From Nocardia sp. CDC159 (GTDB lineage: Bacteria; Actinomycetota; Actinomycetes; Mycobacteriales; Mycobacteriaceae): a DNA stretch of 64,000 nucleotides. The stretch covers positions 62,001 to 126,000 of the forward strand of contig NZ_JAMRXH010000016.1 in assembly GCF_023740735.1 (NCBI RefSeq), written 5' to 3'. This document shows positions 1-8,565 of this stretch, piece by piece; position 1 is the stretch's first letter, and the number at the start of each line of letters is the position of its first letter. A model generated the notes under the pieces. The model worked only from the letters and a program-made list of their open reading frames with translations, was not told the DNA's origin and did not search any database. The translations under genes were made by a program, and so were the position numbers.

Positions 1-1667
1 ATCGTCGAAAGCGGTTTACCCGCCTCGAGATTCGCCGCCAGGCCGAACACCTTGAACGCCGAGCCGGGCATCAGACCGGCATTGGCGAAGTCGAAACCCT
101 GGCCGTTCTCACCGCCGTAGTATGCCCGCACCGCGCCGGTCTTGGGATCGACCGACACCACCGCGGTGCGCAGATTGTCGGGCTCGCCCTTCATGTTCTT
201 CTGTGCCGCGTTGACCGCGGCCTCCTGGGCCTTCTGATCGATCGTCGTGGTGATCTGCAGGCCCTCGGTGTTGAGCTGGGTGTCGGTGATGCCCGCATCG
301 GACAGCTCCCGCATCACCTGGCGCTTGATCAGGCCCTCCGGACCCGAACCCGTGGAGTTCTGCTCCATCGCGCTCGACGGCTGCACCTTGGGATAGGTCA
401 TCTTGGCGCGTTCGGCGGACGGCAGGTTGCCCATCGAGACCATGCCGTCGAGCACGTAGTTCCACCGGGATTCCGCGCCCTTGGGATTGTTCTCCGGGTC
501 CAGGCCGTAGGGCTGCTGGATCGTGGCGGCCAGCATCGCGCCCTCCTCGACCGTCAGGTCCTGGACCTTCTTGCCGAAGTAGGCGTGCGAGGCGGCGTCG
601 ATACCGAAGGTGCCGCGGCCGAAGGGAATCGTGTTGAGGTAGGCGGTGAGGATGTCGTCCTTGCTCCACTGCCGCGCCATCTTGGCCGAGATCACCAGCT
701 CGCGCATCTTGCGGCTCAGCGAGTGCTGATTGCCGACCATCGCGTTCTTCACGTACTGCTGGGTGATCGTCGAGCCACCGCCCGCGCTCTCCTTGCCCAG
801 CAGGTTGTCGCGCAGCGCGCGGGCGAAGCCGGAGATGGAGAAGCCCGGGTTGGTGTAGAACGAGCGGTCCTCGGCCGCGATCACGGCATTTCGCACATGC
901 GGCGGGATGTCGTTGATCGTCACATCCGTCCGGTTGCCCTGCGGCGGAACGATCTTGCTGATCACCGAGGTGCCGTCGGCGGCGAGGATGGTGGCGACCT
1001 GATTGGTTTTGAGATCGCCAGGTTTGGGTACCGAGACGGTGGTGTACGCGACCAGGAAGGTCGCGCTGGGCACGACGATGGCCAGTGCGATCAAAACGTA
1101 GATCACCCGGCGCACGATCCGCCACGGCGACTTCTTCTTGGCCTTGGTCTGCGGTCGGCGGCCACCGGGACCACCCGGACCGCCGCCACCGCCGTTGCGA
1201 CGCGGCGGCGGACCCGACGGGGGTGCTCCGCCACCGACGGGGCGGCGACCGCCGGTGTCCGGACCCCGGTCCTCGCCCGGGCCCGGGCGGGTGGCCGTGC
1301 CGGAGCGCGGCGGGGCCGAAAGCTTCTGGGTCGCTTGGGCATTGGGTGCGCCCGGGCCGGGCCGCTGAGGTGGCGGCGGGCCGGGCCGACGCGGTGGCTG
1401 ACCGCCGGGGCCGCGCGGTGGCATACCGCCCGGGCCGCGCGGCGGTTCCCCGCCGGGACGGCGGCCGGGCTGCGGGCCGGGGCCGCTACGCGGAACACCG
1501 CCCGAGGGCGGACCCTGGCGTAACGGAGGAAGTGGCCGTGCTCCCGGAGATGGAGGTCCGGCCGGGCGCGGGGGTGGGTACCCCCCCGGTCCCGGTTGCG
1601 AGCCGCGCGGTCGGCGGTCGCCGTTCGGTCCATCGTCGTAGGGCGAAGTCACAGCCTGGATCTCCAT
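1..1667 (-). CDS. ponA1: Bifunctional class A penicillin-binding protein, PonA1-like (3' end outside window)
   Basis: Peptidoglycan glycosyltransferase/transpeptidase that polymerises and cross-links the cell wall at the outer face of the membrane. The reading frame starts with a long Pro/Gly-rich cytoplasmic tail of about 130 residues, then one membrane anchor, the GT51 domain (EDRSFYTNPG, AGGGSTITQQYVKNA, MARQWSKDDI) and the beginning of the transpeptidase domain with the SxxK motif (GSAFKVF) about 25 codons before the window ends, so SxN and KTG are not visible. ATG at 1667 lacks a clear ribosome site; a GTG at 1652 preceded by GGAG at good spacing is an equally good start. Order with DUF5318, PadR and ino1 matches the M. 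tuberculosis ponA1 locus. A second homologue lies at 5370-7604. Confidence 0.93.
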   Translation of the reverse strand, partial: MEIQAVTSPYDDGPNGDRRPRGSQPGPGGYPPPRPAGPPSPGARPLPPLRQGPPSGGVPRSGPGPQPGRRPGGEPPRGPGGMPPRGPGGQPPRRPGPPPPQRPGPGAPNAQATQKLSAPPRSGTATRPGPGEDRGPDTGGRRPVGGGAPPSGPPPRRNGGGGGPGGPGGRRPQTKAKKKSPWRIVRRVIYVLIALAIVVPSATFLVAYTTVSVPKPGDLKTNQVATILAADGTSVISKIVPPQGNRTDVTINDIPPHVRNAVIAAEDRSFYTNPGFSISGFARALRDNLLGKESAGGGSTITQQYVKNAMVGNQHSLSRKMRELVISAKMARQWSKDDILTAYLNTIPFGRGTFGIDAASHAYFGKKVQDLTVEEGAMLAATIQQPYGLDPENNPKGAESRWNYVLDGMVSMGNLPSAERAKMTYPKVQPSSAMEQNSTGSGPEGLIKRQVMRELSDAGITDTQLNTEGLQITTTIDQKAQEAAVNAAQKNMKGEPDNLRTAVVSVDPKTGAVRAYYGGENGQGFDFANAGLMPGSAFKVFGLAANLEAGKPLST

Positions 1668-1744
1668 AACTCGATACGGTCCGGGTCGCGGTCCTGCGAC
1701 CGCACGGGCATGCCTGCGCTCCGCATATCAGCGGACGGGGCCCG

Positions 1745-2155
1745 TCATTCGGCGGCGGTCCGTCGGGTGCCGGTGCGGCGCCGCGACGGCGTCGGAGCGC
1801 GACCCAGCACATAGGACTGCACCAGATGATTCCAGCTGCAGGTCCGGCACACCTCCACGACGTGCACCGTGAACTCCTCGCGAGACTCGGCCAGCCGGAT
1901 CAGCTCCTCGGGCGTGCGGGCCGAGCCCGCCATCGGTCCCAGCCCCTCGCCGTAGACCCACGATACGAGAGTGAGCTGCTCTTTCCGGCAGATAGGGCAT
2001 GTGACCTCGCTCCCCCGCCCATGAAATTTGGCCGCCCGCAGCAGATACGGATTCGCGTCGCACACCTCCGCGACGCCCACCCGGCCCGCGTACACGTCGG
2101 CCAGCAGCGACCGGCGCCGAAGCGCATAGTCCACTACCTGCCGCTGAATTCGCAC
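1745..2155 (-). CDS. DUF5318 family protein (Rv0049-like)
   Basis: Conserved actinobacterial protein of unknown function, about 136 residues. It carries a CPICRKEQL pair of cysteines and a second CRTC pair, suggesting one zinc ribbon-like site (inference). It lies directly upstream of ponA1 on the same strand, 77 bp apart, as Rv0049 does beside ponA1 in M. tuberculosis, so the two may share a message. The start is uncertain: GTG at 2155 gives an N terminus beginning VRIQRQVVDYAL, which fits the family from memory; an in-frame GTG at 2176 would add seven residues. Divergent from the padR gene across a short promoter region. Confidence 0.8.
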   Translation of the reverse strand: MRIQRQVVDYALRRRSLLADVYAGRVGVAEVCDANPYLLRAAKFHGRGSEVTCPICRKEQLTLVSWVYGEGLGPMAGSARTPEELIRLAESREEFTVHVVEVCRTCSWNHLVQSYVLGRAPTPSRRRTGTRRTAAE

Positions 2156-2238
2156 GAGAACCAGAGTAGCGGCCACCTCTGACCACCGCTGTGGCGTCTT
2201 GGGCCGAGAAGTGTGAGGAAACCCGTCGACGTATCGAC

Positions 2239-2261
2239 AACTATATCGGCGCGATATAGTT
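2239..2261. promoter_or_regulatory. Perfect 10-bp inverted repeat, probable PadR operator
   Basis: AACTATATCG, spacer GCG, then CGATATAGTT: every base of the two arms pairs. It sits 54 bp before the PadR start codon and about 85 bp from the DUF5318 start, in the divergent promoter region. Known PadR proteins bind AT-rich dyads of this kind in their own promoters, so autoregulation and control of both flanking operons is inferred. Confidence 0.7.
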
Positions 2262-2314
2262 TGGAATCGCATCCAACGGTTAGATCTGCAGAGCACAGTC
2301 AGGAGGTGTGGCCC

Positions 2315-2872
2315 GTGCTCGAGCTGGCGATTCTCGGGCTGCTCCTGGAATCCCCGATGCATGGTTACGAGCTGCGCAAGCGGCTGACGGGCCTGCTCGG
2401 TCCGTTCCGGGCGTTCTCCTACGGGTCGCTGTATCCGACCCTGCGGCGCATGCAGGCCGACGGCCTGATCGCCGAGGAAAGCCCCCTGGGGTCGGTCACG
2501 CGGCGTGCGCGGCGGGTCTATCAACTGACCGATGCCGGGCGAGAACGGTTCTCCGAACTGCTCGCCGACACCGGTCCGCAGAACTACACCGACGACGGCT
2601 TCGGCGTTCACCTCGCCTTCTTCAGCCGCACCCCCGCCGAGGCGCGGATGCGGATCCTCGAGGGCAGGCGGCGCCAGGTCGAGGAGCGCCGAGAAGGACT
2701 GCGGGAGGCGATCAAACGGGCCAGCGGAACCCTCGATCGCTACACCCGTCAGCTCCACCAGCTCGGTCTGGAATCCAGCGAGCGCGAAGTGCGCTGGCTC
2801 AACGAGTTGATTGCAGCGGAGCAATCACTGAAGGCGGCACCACAGAAAGAGGGAAATATCGGCCATGAGTGA
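2315..2872 (+). CDS. PadR family transcriptional regulator (Rv0047c-like)
   Basis: Winged-helix regulator of 185 residues. The N-terminal PadR domain (LAILGLLLESPMHGYELRK ... SYGSLYPTLRRMQADGL) is followed by a helical, coiled-coil-like C-terminal dimerisation region rich in Arg/Glu. The GTG start at 2315 has an ideal AGGAGG eight bases upstream at 2301-2306; the longer upstream reading frame has no such site. Its stop codon overlaps the ino1 start by 8 bp, so the two genes are translationally coupled. The perfect palindrome at 2239-2261 in its promoter is the likely binding site. In M. tuberculosis the PadR-like Rv0047c also neighbours ino1. Confidence 0.9.
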   Translation: MLELAILGLLLESPMHGYELRKRLTGLLGPFRAFSYGSLYPTLRRMQADGLIAEESPLGSVTRRARRVYQLTDAGRERFSELLADTGPQNYTDDGFGVHLAFFSRTPAEARMRILEGRRRQVEERREGLREAIKRASGTLDRYTRQLHQLGLESSEREVRWLNELIAAEQSLKAAPQKEGNIGHE

Positions 2873-3962
2873 TGTCAACACGGCTGAAAACGCCACCGAG
2901 ATTCGCGTGGCCATCGTGGGTGTGGGCAACTGCGCGTCCTCGCTGGTCCAGGGTGTGCAGTACTACAAGGACGCGGACGAGAACTCGACCGTGCCCGGCC
3001 TCATGCACGTCAAGTTCGGTCCCTACCACGTCCGCGATGTGAAGTTCGTCGCCGCGTTCGACGTCGACGCCAAGAAGGTCGGATTCGACCTGTCGGATGC
3101 GATCTTCGCCAGCGAGAACAACACCATCAAGATCTCCGACGTGCCGCCGAGCGGGGTCACCGTGCAGCGCGGCCCGACGCTGGACGGCATCGGCAAGTAC
3201 TACGCCGAGACCATCGAGCTCTCCGACGGGGAGCCGGTCGACGTCGTGCAGGCGCTGAAGGACGCACGGGTCGACGTGCTGGTGTCCTATCTGCCGGTGG
3301 GCTCGGAGGAGGCCGACAAGTTCTACGCCCAGTGCGCGATCGACGCGGGTGTGGCCTTCGTCAACGCGCTGCCGGTGTTCATCGCCTCCGATCCGGAGTG
3401 GGCGCAGAAGTTCGTCGATGCCGGTGTGCCGATCGTCGGCGACGACATCAAGAGCCAGGTCGGCGCGACCATCACCCACCGCGTGATGGCCAAGCTGTTC
3501 GAGGACCGCGGCGTGCAGCTGGACCGCACCATGCAGCTGAACGTGGGCGGCAACATGGACTTCAAGAACATGCTCGAGCGCGAGCGGCTGGAGTCGAAGA
3601 AGATCTCCAAGACCCAGGCGGTCACCAGCAACATCAAGAAGGAGTTGACCGCCAACGACGTGCACATCGGCCCGTCCGATCACGTCGGCTGGCTCGACGA
3701 CCGCAAGTGGGCCTATGTGCGCCTCGAGGGTCGCGCCTTCGGTGACGTGCCGCTGAACCTGGAGTACAAGCTCGAGGTGTGGGACTCGCCGAACTCGGCG
3801 GGCATCATCATCGACGCCATCCGCGCCGCCAAGATCGCCAAGGACCGCGGCCTGGGCGGCCCGATCCTGCCCGCCTCGGCCTATCTGATGAAGTCCCCGC
3901 CGAAGCAGCTCGCCGACGATATCGCTCGCGCGCAGCTCGAGGAGTTCATCATCGGGGCTTGA
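2865..3962 (+). CDS. ino1: Inositol-3-phosphate synthase
   Basis: Converts glucose 6-phosphate to myo-inositol 3-phosphate with NAD+, the first step toward phosphatidylinositol, mannosylated lipids and mycothiol. The 365-residue protein has the dinucleotide-binding GVGNCASS near residue 17 and the conserved GDDIKSQVGATITHR and NVGGNMDF signatures; length matches the actinobacterial Ino1 of about 367 residues. ATG at 2865 overlaps the padR stop, so expression depends on the PadR-controlled transcript. A strong hairpin follows at 4087-4129. Confidence 0.97.
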   Translation: MSDVNTAENATEIRVAIVGVGNCASSLVQGVQYYKDADENSTVPGLMHVKFGPYHVRDVKFVAAFDVDAKKVGFDLSDAIFASENNTIKISDVPPSGVTVQRGPTLDGIGKYYAETIELSDGEPVDVVQALKDARVDVLVSYLPVGSEEADKFYAQCAIDAGVAFVNALPVFIASDPEWAQKFVDAGVPIVGDDIKSQVGATITHRVMAKLFEDRGVQLDRTMQLNVGGNMDFKNMLERERLESKKISKTQAVTSNIKKELTANDVHIGPSDHVGWLDDRKWAYVRLEGRAFGDVPLNLEYKLEVWDSPNSAGIIIDAIRAAKIAKDRGLGGPILPASAYLMKSPPKQLADDIARAQLEEFIIGA

Positions 3963-4086
3963 CCGCCTCTCCGCGGTTTTCGGCCAGACTCGGGCGCTAC
4001 GTAAGTGGCGTCGGCGGCCGATGGTGCGGAGGCGGCTGAGTTCGCCGGTACTCGGCGAGTTACCCATGTCCTCACGAAATCAGTTG

Positions 4087-4129
4087 GCACCTCTGCAGTC
4101 TCGGTGCTGAGCCGAGATTGCAGAGGTGC
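4087..4129. terminator. Long hairpin, bidirectional terminator candidate
   Basis: Two 18-base arms (GCACCTCTGCAGTCTCGG and its near-complement at 4112-4129) pair with one mismatch around a 7-base loop. The hairpin lies between the convergent ino1 and GyrI-like genes and ends 12 bp before the latter's stop codon. There is no long T run, as is common in actinobacterial terminators. Confidence 0.75.
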
Positions 4130-4141
4130 GAGGACCCGGGA

Positions 4142-4573
4142 CTAGTCCAGCGAGACGTACACCTCGACCGAGGTGGGGCCGGTGTAGCGCTCGATCTCCG
4201 CGGTGTGCGAGCGCGTGATCGTGCCCGCGTTCTCCGCCTTGGCCACCTTGGCCCAGGCCGTACGCAGTAGATCGTAGGGCTTGTCGGAAACCACGAACTT
4301 GGCGTAGCGGCCCGCGGGAATGCGGGTGAGCACGTCGCCGGTGTCGAGGTCGTCCAGCGAGCTCAACTCGTAGCCCAGCACCGCGACGGCGTGATCGTTC
4401 TGGCCGATGTAGGCCGCCACCCGCGGCACGTTCTTCTCCCGGGCCAGGTAACGGTCCCAGGTGAAGTTCACCAGATCGAGGTCGCGCGCGGTGACCTCGC
4501 GTCCGGCCAGCGGCACGGTCAGCCCGCCGACGAGGCTGTCGCTCAAGGTGACGATTTCGAAGTCCACTGTCAT
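4142..4573 (-). CDS. GyrI-like effector-binding domain protein (downstream copy)
   Basis: A 143-residue single-domain protein of the GyrI-like/AraC effector-binding (SOUL-like barrel) type, related to YdeE and Cass2. Visible family features are the central RIPAGRYAKFVVSD strand-turn and a C-terminal VEVYVSLD strand. Stand-alone members usually bind small molecules or act as partners of regulators; the ligand here is unknown. ATG at 4573 has GTAGGGG abutting it; an internal GTG at 4567 gives a start aligned with its paralogue and better spacing. It follows the paralogue at 4577-5044 by only 3 bp, so they form an operon from a tandem duplication. Confidence 0.75.
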   Translation of the reverse strand: MTVDFEIVTLSDSLVGGLTVPLAGREVTARDLDLVNFTWDRYLAREKNVPRVAAYIGQNDHAVAVLGYELSSLDDLDTGDVLTRIPAGRYAKFVVSDKPYDLLRTAWAKVAKAENAGTITRSHTAEIERYTGPTSVEVYVSLD

Positions 4574-4576
4574 CCC

Positions 4577-5044
4577 CTACCTGTCGCCCTCGGCCGCGCC
4601 CTCGTCCTTGAGCGCCACGAACACCTCGACGGTGTGCGAATCCGGATAGTGCTCGAAATCGCCGGTGTAGGCCCGGATCAGGGCCCCGGCCGCCTCCAGG
4701 TCCCAGACCGCGCGCCACACCGACACCACGGTGTCGCCCAGATTGTCACCGCTGCGGATGAACCGCGCGTAGCGGCCCGCGGGGATGCGGGCCAGCACAT
4801 CGCCGGGCAGCAGATCGGCCATGGTCTGCAGGCGATAGCCGACGATATGGGTGAGATACGAACCTATTTCGGGCGCGTGATCCACATACGCCGTCGCCGG
4901 CGGCCCCGGCAGGCTGCGCGCCAGATTGCGTTTCCAGGCCTCCTCCACCTTCAACCGGCGCGGCCCCTCGACCGCCAGCGCCGGGCTGCGTAGCACCGTC
5001 CCTGCCACCAGGGTCTCGTGGCGCTCAACGACATTGAAATCCAC
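4577..5044 (-). CDS. GyrI-like effector-binding domain protein (upstream copy)
   Basis: A 155-residue paralogue of the adjacent gene: both begin VDF, contain RIPAGRYA[KR]F and end in an [ED]VFVAL/EVYVSL strand. The GTG start at 5044 is supported by AGGGG eight bases upstream; longer frames into the upstream region have no site. It has no DNA-binding domain, so a direct regulatory role is unlikely; ligand binding or sequestration is inferred from family. It is the first gene of a two-gene operon. Confidence 0.72.
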   Translation of the reverse strand: MDFNVVERHETLVAGTVLRSPALAVEGPRRLKVEEAWKRNLARSLPGPPATAYVDHAPEIGSYLTHIVGYRLQTMADLLPGDVLARIPAGRYARFIRSGDNLGDTVVSVWRAVWDLEAAGALIRAYTGDFEHYPDSHTVEVFVALKDEGAAEGDR

Positions 5045-5369
5045 CGGTGTCGCCCCTATGTCTCGTGCTGTGTGATGTGGCGCGCGGCTCGCGTCGGCGC
5101 GACATACCACCCTGCTCCCAGCCGTGCCCGAACCCTGCCCGCAACCGCTCGCGTCTGCGCCCAGCGTAACCGCACCCTGCGCTGGTTCCTCTCTGCGAAC
5201 ATCCTCCCGCATCCTGCCACTGTCGTCGCCCATCGGCCCGACCGGATACGTCCGGTTTCGCGAGCCGACCCCCGCCTCACCGGGGTCCACCCTATCGGCG
5301 TGTCCCGAGTGACGGTTGGAGAACAAGAATTCGCTTCGTCACAACGACGCCGACGGCACAACCGTGCCG
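5045..5369. other. Intergenic region without a supported gene
   Basis: About 325 bp between the PBP stop at 5370 and the GyrI-like pair. It must contain the promoter of that pair. The open frames crossing it show skewed Arg-rich composition and no ribosome site, and I see no hairpin or repeat. Confidence 0.6.
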
Positions 5370-7604
5370 TCAGCCCGGGACGGGGATGCTCAGGCCCGGG
5401 AAGATCTCGACCTGTCTGGTCGGGGGCGGCGGAATCTCCAGGATCGGCGGTGGGGCCTGATTCGCGGGCGGGGCCAGCACGTCGAACGGTCCCTGCGCGG
5501 ACTGCGGGGTCGGCGGGGCCACGCCGAACGGGCCGACGCCCTTGGTCTCGGGGGCGGCCGGTTGTTCCGAGGCCGGGAACTGCTCGACCGGCGTACCCGC
5601 CAGCGCCCCGTCCATCGTCCGCTTCCAGATGTCGGCGGGCAGTCCCGCGCCGTATACGGCCGTGCCGCGGGCGGTGCGGATCGGCTGGGGGTTCTCGGTT
5701 CCGACCCAGACGGCCGTCGACAGCGACGGGGTGAAGCCGATCATCCAGGCGTCCTTGTTGGCACCGGTCTCGCCGAGCTGGGTGGTCCCGGTCTTGGCCG
5801 CCGACGGCCGCCCGGCCAGGGCGTGCCCGTTGGAGTAGGCGGGGATCGGCAGCATCGCCTGGGCGGTGGTGTCGGCGACGCGGCGCGCGATGCGCTGTTC
5901 GGCGGGCCGCTGTTCGGGTGCGCCGCGGTCCAGCAGCACTCGCCCGTCCCCGGCGACCACCCGCTGCACGAAGTACGGCTCGTGATAGACGCCGGAGGCG
6001 GCGATGGTCGCGTAGGCCGAGGCCATATCGATCGGCCGCACGGAGTACACGCCCAGCACGATCGACAGCTGTGGCGTGCCGTCCTGCTCGCTCAGCGAGC
6101 GGCCGGGCACCCCCGGGATTCGCTCCGGAATGCCCGCCTGATGCGCGGCGTTCGCGATCGACTGCGCGCCCACACCCTGGGCCAGCCGATAGAAGCTGGT
6201 GTTCAGCGAGCGCTTGAAAGCCTCCGCCAGCGAACAGGTTCCGCAGGATTCACCCTCCACATTGGTCACCTTGACGCCGTTCACGGTGACCGGGGAGCTG
6301 TCGAGCTGATACGACATGCCGATGCCCTGCTCCAGCGCCGCCAGCACCGCGAAGGTCTTGAACGCCGAACCGGTCTGCAGCGGCGCCTGCGCGAAATCGA
6401 AGCCGACCCCGTTCTCGCCGCCGTAGTAGGCGCGCACCGCACCCGAGCGCGGATCGATCGACACCACCGCGCCGCGCAGTTCGGGAGGCTGCCCGGACAG
6501 CGTCCTGTGCACCGCGTCCAGCGCCGCCTGCTGGGCCCGCGGGTCGATGGTGGTGACGATATTGAGCGCCCCGGTGGCGATGTCCTGTTCGCTGATTCCG
6601 GCCGCGCGCAGCTCGCGCAGCACCTGGGTGCGGATCAGCCCGGCCGGACGACGCGCGGAATCGTCGGTCAGCACGGCCACCGGGGCGATGACCGGGAATT
6701 CGACCGTCGCGCGCTGCTCGGGCGCCAGCGTGCCCATCGTGACCATGCCGTCGAGCACGTAGTTCCAGCGCGCCCGCAACTGCTCCAGGTGGGTCTCCGG
6801 ATCCAGGATCGACGGCGTGCGCACGACCGCGGCCAGGACCGCGCTCTCGGCCAGGGTCAGCTGCGGCACCGGCTTGTCGAAGTACGCCTCGGCGGCGGCC
6901 GCGATGCCGTACGCGCCGCGCCCGTAGTAGATGGTGTTCAGATATGCGGCGAGGATGTCGTCCTTGCTCCACTGCCGGGCCATCTTGGCCGAGATGATCA
7001 GCTCCCGCATCTTGCGTGACAGGGTGCGCTCGGAGCTCAGGAAGGCGTTCTTGACGTACTGCTGGGTGATGGTGGAACCGCCGCCCGCGTTCTCGCGGCC
7101 GGTGAGATTGTCGCGGGCCGCCCGCACGAAGGCCTCGGTGGAGAAGCCCGGATTGCGGTAGAAATCGCGGTCCTCGGCCGAGAGCATGGCGTCGCGCATC
7201 CACCGCGGCACGTCCGACAGCGGCACGGGGGTCCGGTTACCCTCCGGCGGAACGACTTTGGCGATCTCGGTGGTGCCGTCGACGGCGGTGATGGTGGCGA
7301 CCTGCTCGGTCTGCACGGCCGCGGGATCGGGAATGTCGGCGCTCCAGTACGCCAGCACCATGAGCAGCGACGGAACGGCCACGAAGATCAGGAACAGCGC
7401 CAGCAGCAGGCGGCGGACGCGCTGGGCGCGGGTGCGGGGCGGACGGGGCCGGGCCCCTTCCGGATTCGCCGGTCGCTCGCGGCGGCGCGGTCGGCCGTGC
7501 TGGGCGCGCTCCCGCCGCGCGGTGACACTGGGCAGCTCGTTCCACCCGGCGACGGACGCATACGGTGCACTCGGCCGATCGCGCCCCCTGCGGAACAGCC
7601 CCAC
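5370..7604 (-). CDS. Second bifunctional class A penicillin-binding protein, PonA1-like
   Basis: A complete 744-residue GT51/transpeptidase enzyme. Basic cytoplasmic tail 1-62, membrane anchor about 65-86, glycosyltransferase domain with catalytic Glu144 (SAEDRDFYRNPGFS) and AGGGSTITQQYVKNA, then transpeptidase motifs SAFK at 413-416, SLN at 466-468 and KTG at 604-606, and a Pro-rich tail from about 695. All catalytic residues are present. The GTG start at 7604 has GGGAGG five bases upstream. It is clearly related to the gene at 1-1667 over both domains, so this locus carries two PonA1-type enzymes on the same strand, separated by the padR-ino1 block. It contains two cysteines (CGTC) after the SxxK region, possibly a disulfide. 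Confidence 0.95.
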   Translation of the reverse strand: MGLFRRGRDRPSAPYASVAGWNELPSVTARRERAQHGRPRRRERPANPEGARPRPPRTRAQRVRRLLLALFLIFVAVPSLLMVLAYWSADIPDPAAVQTEQVATITAVDGTTEIAKVVPPEGNRTPVPLSDVPRWMRDAMLSAEDRDFYRNPGFSTEAFVRAARDNLTGRENAGGGSTITQQYVKNAFLSSERTLSRKMRELIISAKMARQWSKDDILAAYLNTIYYGRGAYGIAAAAEAYFDKPVPQLTLAESAVLAAVVRTPSILDPETHLEQLRARWNYVLDGMVTMGTLAPEQRATVEFPVIAPVAVLTDDSARRPAGLIRTQVLRELRAAGISEQDIATGALNIVTTIDPRAQQAALDAVHRTLSGQPPELRGAVVSIDPRSGAVRAYYGGENGVGFDFAQAPLQTGSAFKTFAVLAALEQGIGMSYQLDSSPVTVNGVKVTNVEGESCGTCSLAEAFKRSLNTSFYRLAQGVGAQSIANAAHQAGIPERIPGVPGRSLSEQDGTPQLSIVLGVYSVRPIDMASAYATIAASGVYHEPYFVQRVVAGDGRVLLDRGAPEQRPAEQRIARRVADTTAQAMLPIPAYSNGHALAGRPSAAKTGTTQLGETGANKDAWMIGFTPSLSTAVWVGTENPQPIRTARGTAVYGAGLPADIWKRTMDGALAGTPVEQFPASEQPAAPETKGVGPFGVAPPTPQSAQGPFDVLAPPANQAPPPILEIPPPPTRQVEIFPGLSIPVPG

Positions 7605-7725
7605 GACATCCTCCCGGAGTTTCGGCGAAACACACGAGCAAGATCGAACTACCGCGCTGAAGAGATCCGAAACCCAGCCTACGGCCGATCCACCTCGGGT
7701 CCGAAATGCCCGGGAGGTGAGCCCC

Positions 7726-8565
7726 CTAGCTCTTCACGCCGCCCGCGGTCAGACCGGAGATGATCCGGCGTTGGAACAGCAGCACCATGATCACCAGCGG
7801 AATCGTCACGATCGTGCCCGCCGCCATGATGGCCGCATACGGCGCGACATGCGGATCGTTGCCGGAGAAGCGGGCGATCGCGACGGTCACCGGCTCGGTG
7901 GCGTCGGTGGACAGCAGCCGGGCCAGCAGATATTCGTTCACCGCGGCGATGAAGGCCAGGATGGCGGTGGTGAACACGGCGGGCGCGGCCAGCGGCAGCA
8001 TCACCAGCCGGAACGCCTGGAACCGGCTGGCGCCGTCGATGCGCGCGGCCTCCTCCAGCTCCCACGGCAGCTCGGCGAAGAACGAGGCCAGGATGTAGAC
8101 CGTCATCGGCAGCGCGAAGGAGATGTTCGGCACGATCATCGCCTGGTAGTGCCCGATCCAGCCGATATTGGTGAACAGCTGGAACAGCGGGGTCACCAGC
8201 ACCACCACCGGGAACATCGAGGCACTCAGGATCAGCCCGGCCACGAGTCGCTTACCGCGGAACTGCATGCGCGCCAGTGCGTAGGCGGCCATCGTCCCGA
8301 TCAGCAGCGCGATGACGGTGGTGGCCGCGCCGATGATGATGCTGTTGGTCAGCGCGCGCCCGAAATTGTTGCCGCGCGAGGTGTCGAAGGCGTTCTGGAA
8401 GTTGGTCAGCGTCAGATGCGTCGGCCACGGCGTGTTGTCGAAGGTGAAGGCCGGATCGCGGAAGGCCGTGACGGCCATCCAGTAGAACGGCCCCAACCCC
8501 CACACCAGGATGATCAGCGCACCGACGTAGACCCGCGCCGAGCTCAATCGTTTGGTCCAGGTCAT
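7726..8565 (-). CDS. Sugar ABC transporter permease, SugB-like
   Basis: Inner-membrane permease of the carbohydrate (MalG/SugB) type, 279 residues with six predicted membrane helices and the EAA loop (ELEEAARIDGASRFQAFRLVMLPLA) that contacts the ATPase. The ATG at 8565 overlaps the stop of the preceding permease by one base (TGATG), showing translational coupling. Together with the genes at 8565-9584 and 9631-10932 it resembles the mycobacterial trehalose importer LpqY-SugA-SugB. No ATPase gene follows; 160 bp downstream comes the stop-side spacing to the PBP gene. Confidence 0.9.
   Translation of the reverse strand: MTWTKRLSSARVYVGALIILVWGLGPFYWMAVTAFRDPAFTFDNTPWPTHLTLTNFQNAFDTSRGNNFGRALTNSIIIGAATTVIALLIGTMAAYALARMQFRGKRLVAGLILSASMFPVVVLVTPLFQLFTNIGWIGHYQAMIVPNISFALPMTVYILASFFAELPWELEEAARIDGASRFQAFRLVMLPLAAPAVFTTAILAFIAAVNEYLLARLLSTDATEPVTVAIARFSGNDPHVAPYAAIMAAGTIVTIPLVIMVLLFQRRIISGLTAGGVKS

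Noticed and set aside
585..1523. Long plus-strand open frames opposite the PonA1 gene
   Set aside because: They are antisense shadows in GC-rich sequence; the minus frame carries the full set of GT51 and transpeptidase motifs.
5045..5369. Possible small gene upstream of the GyrI-like pair
   Set aside because: Frames are Arg-rich, lack a ribosome site and any recognisable fold.
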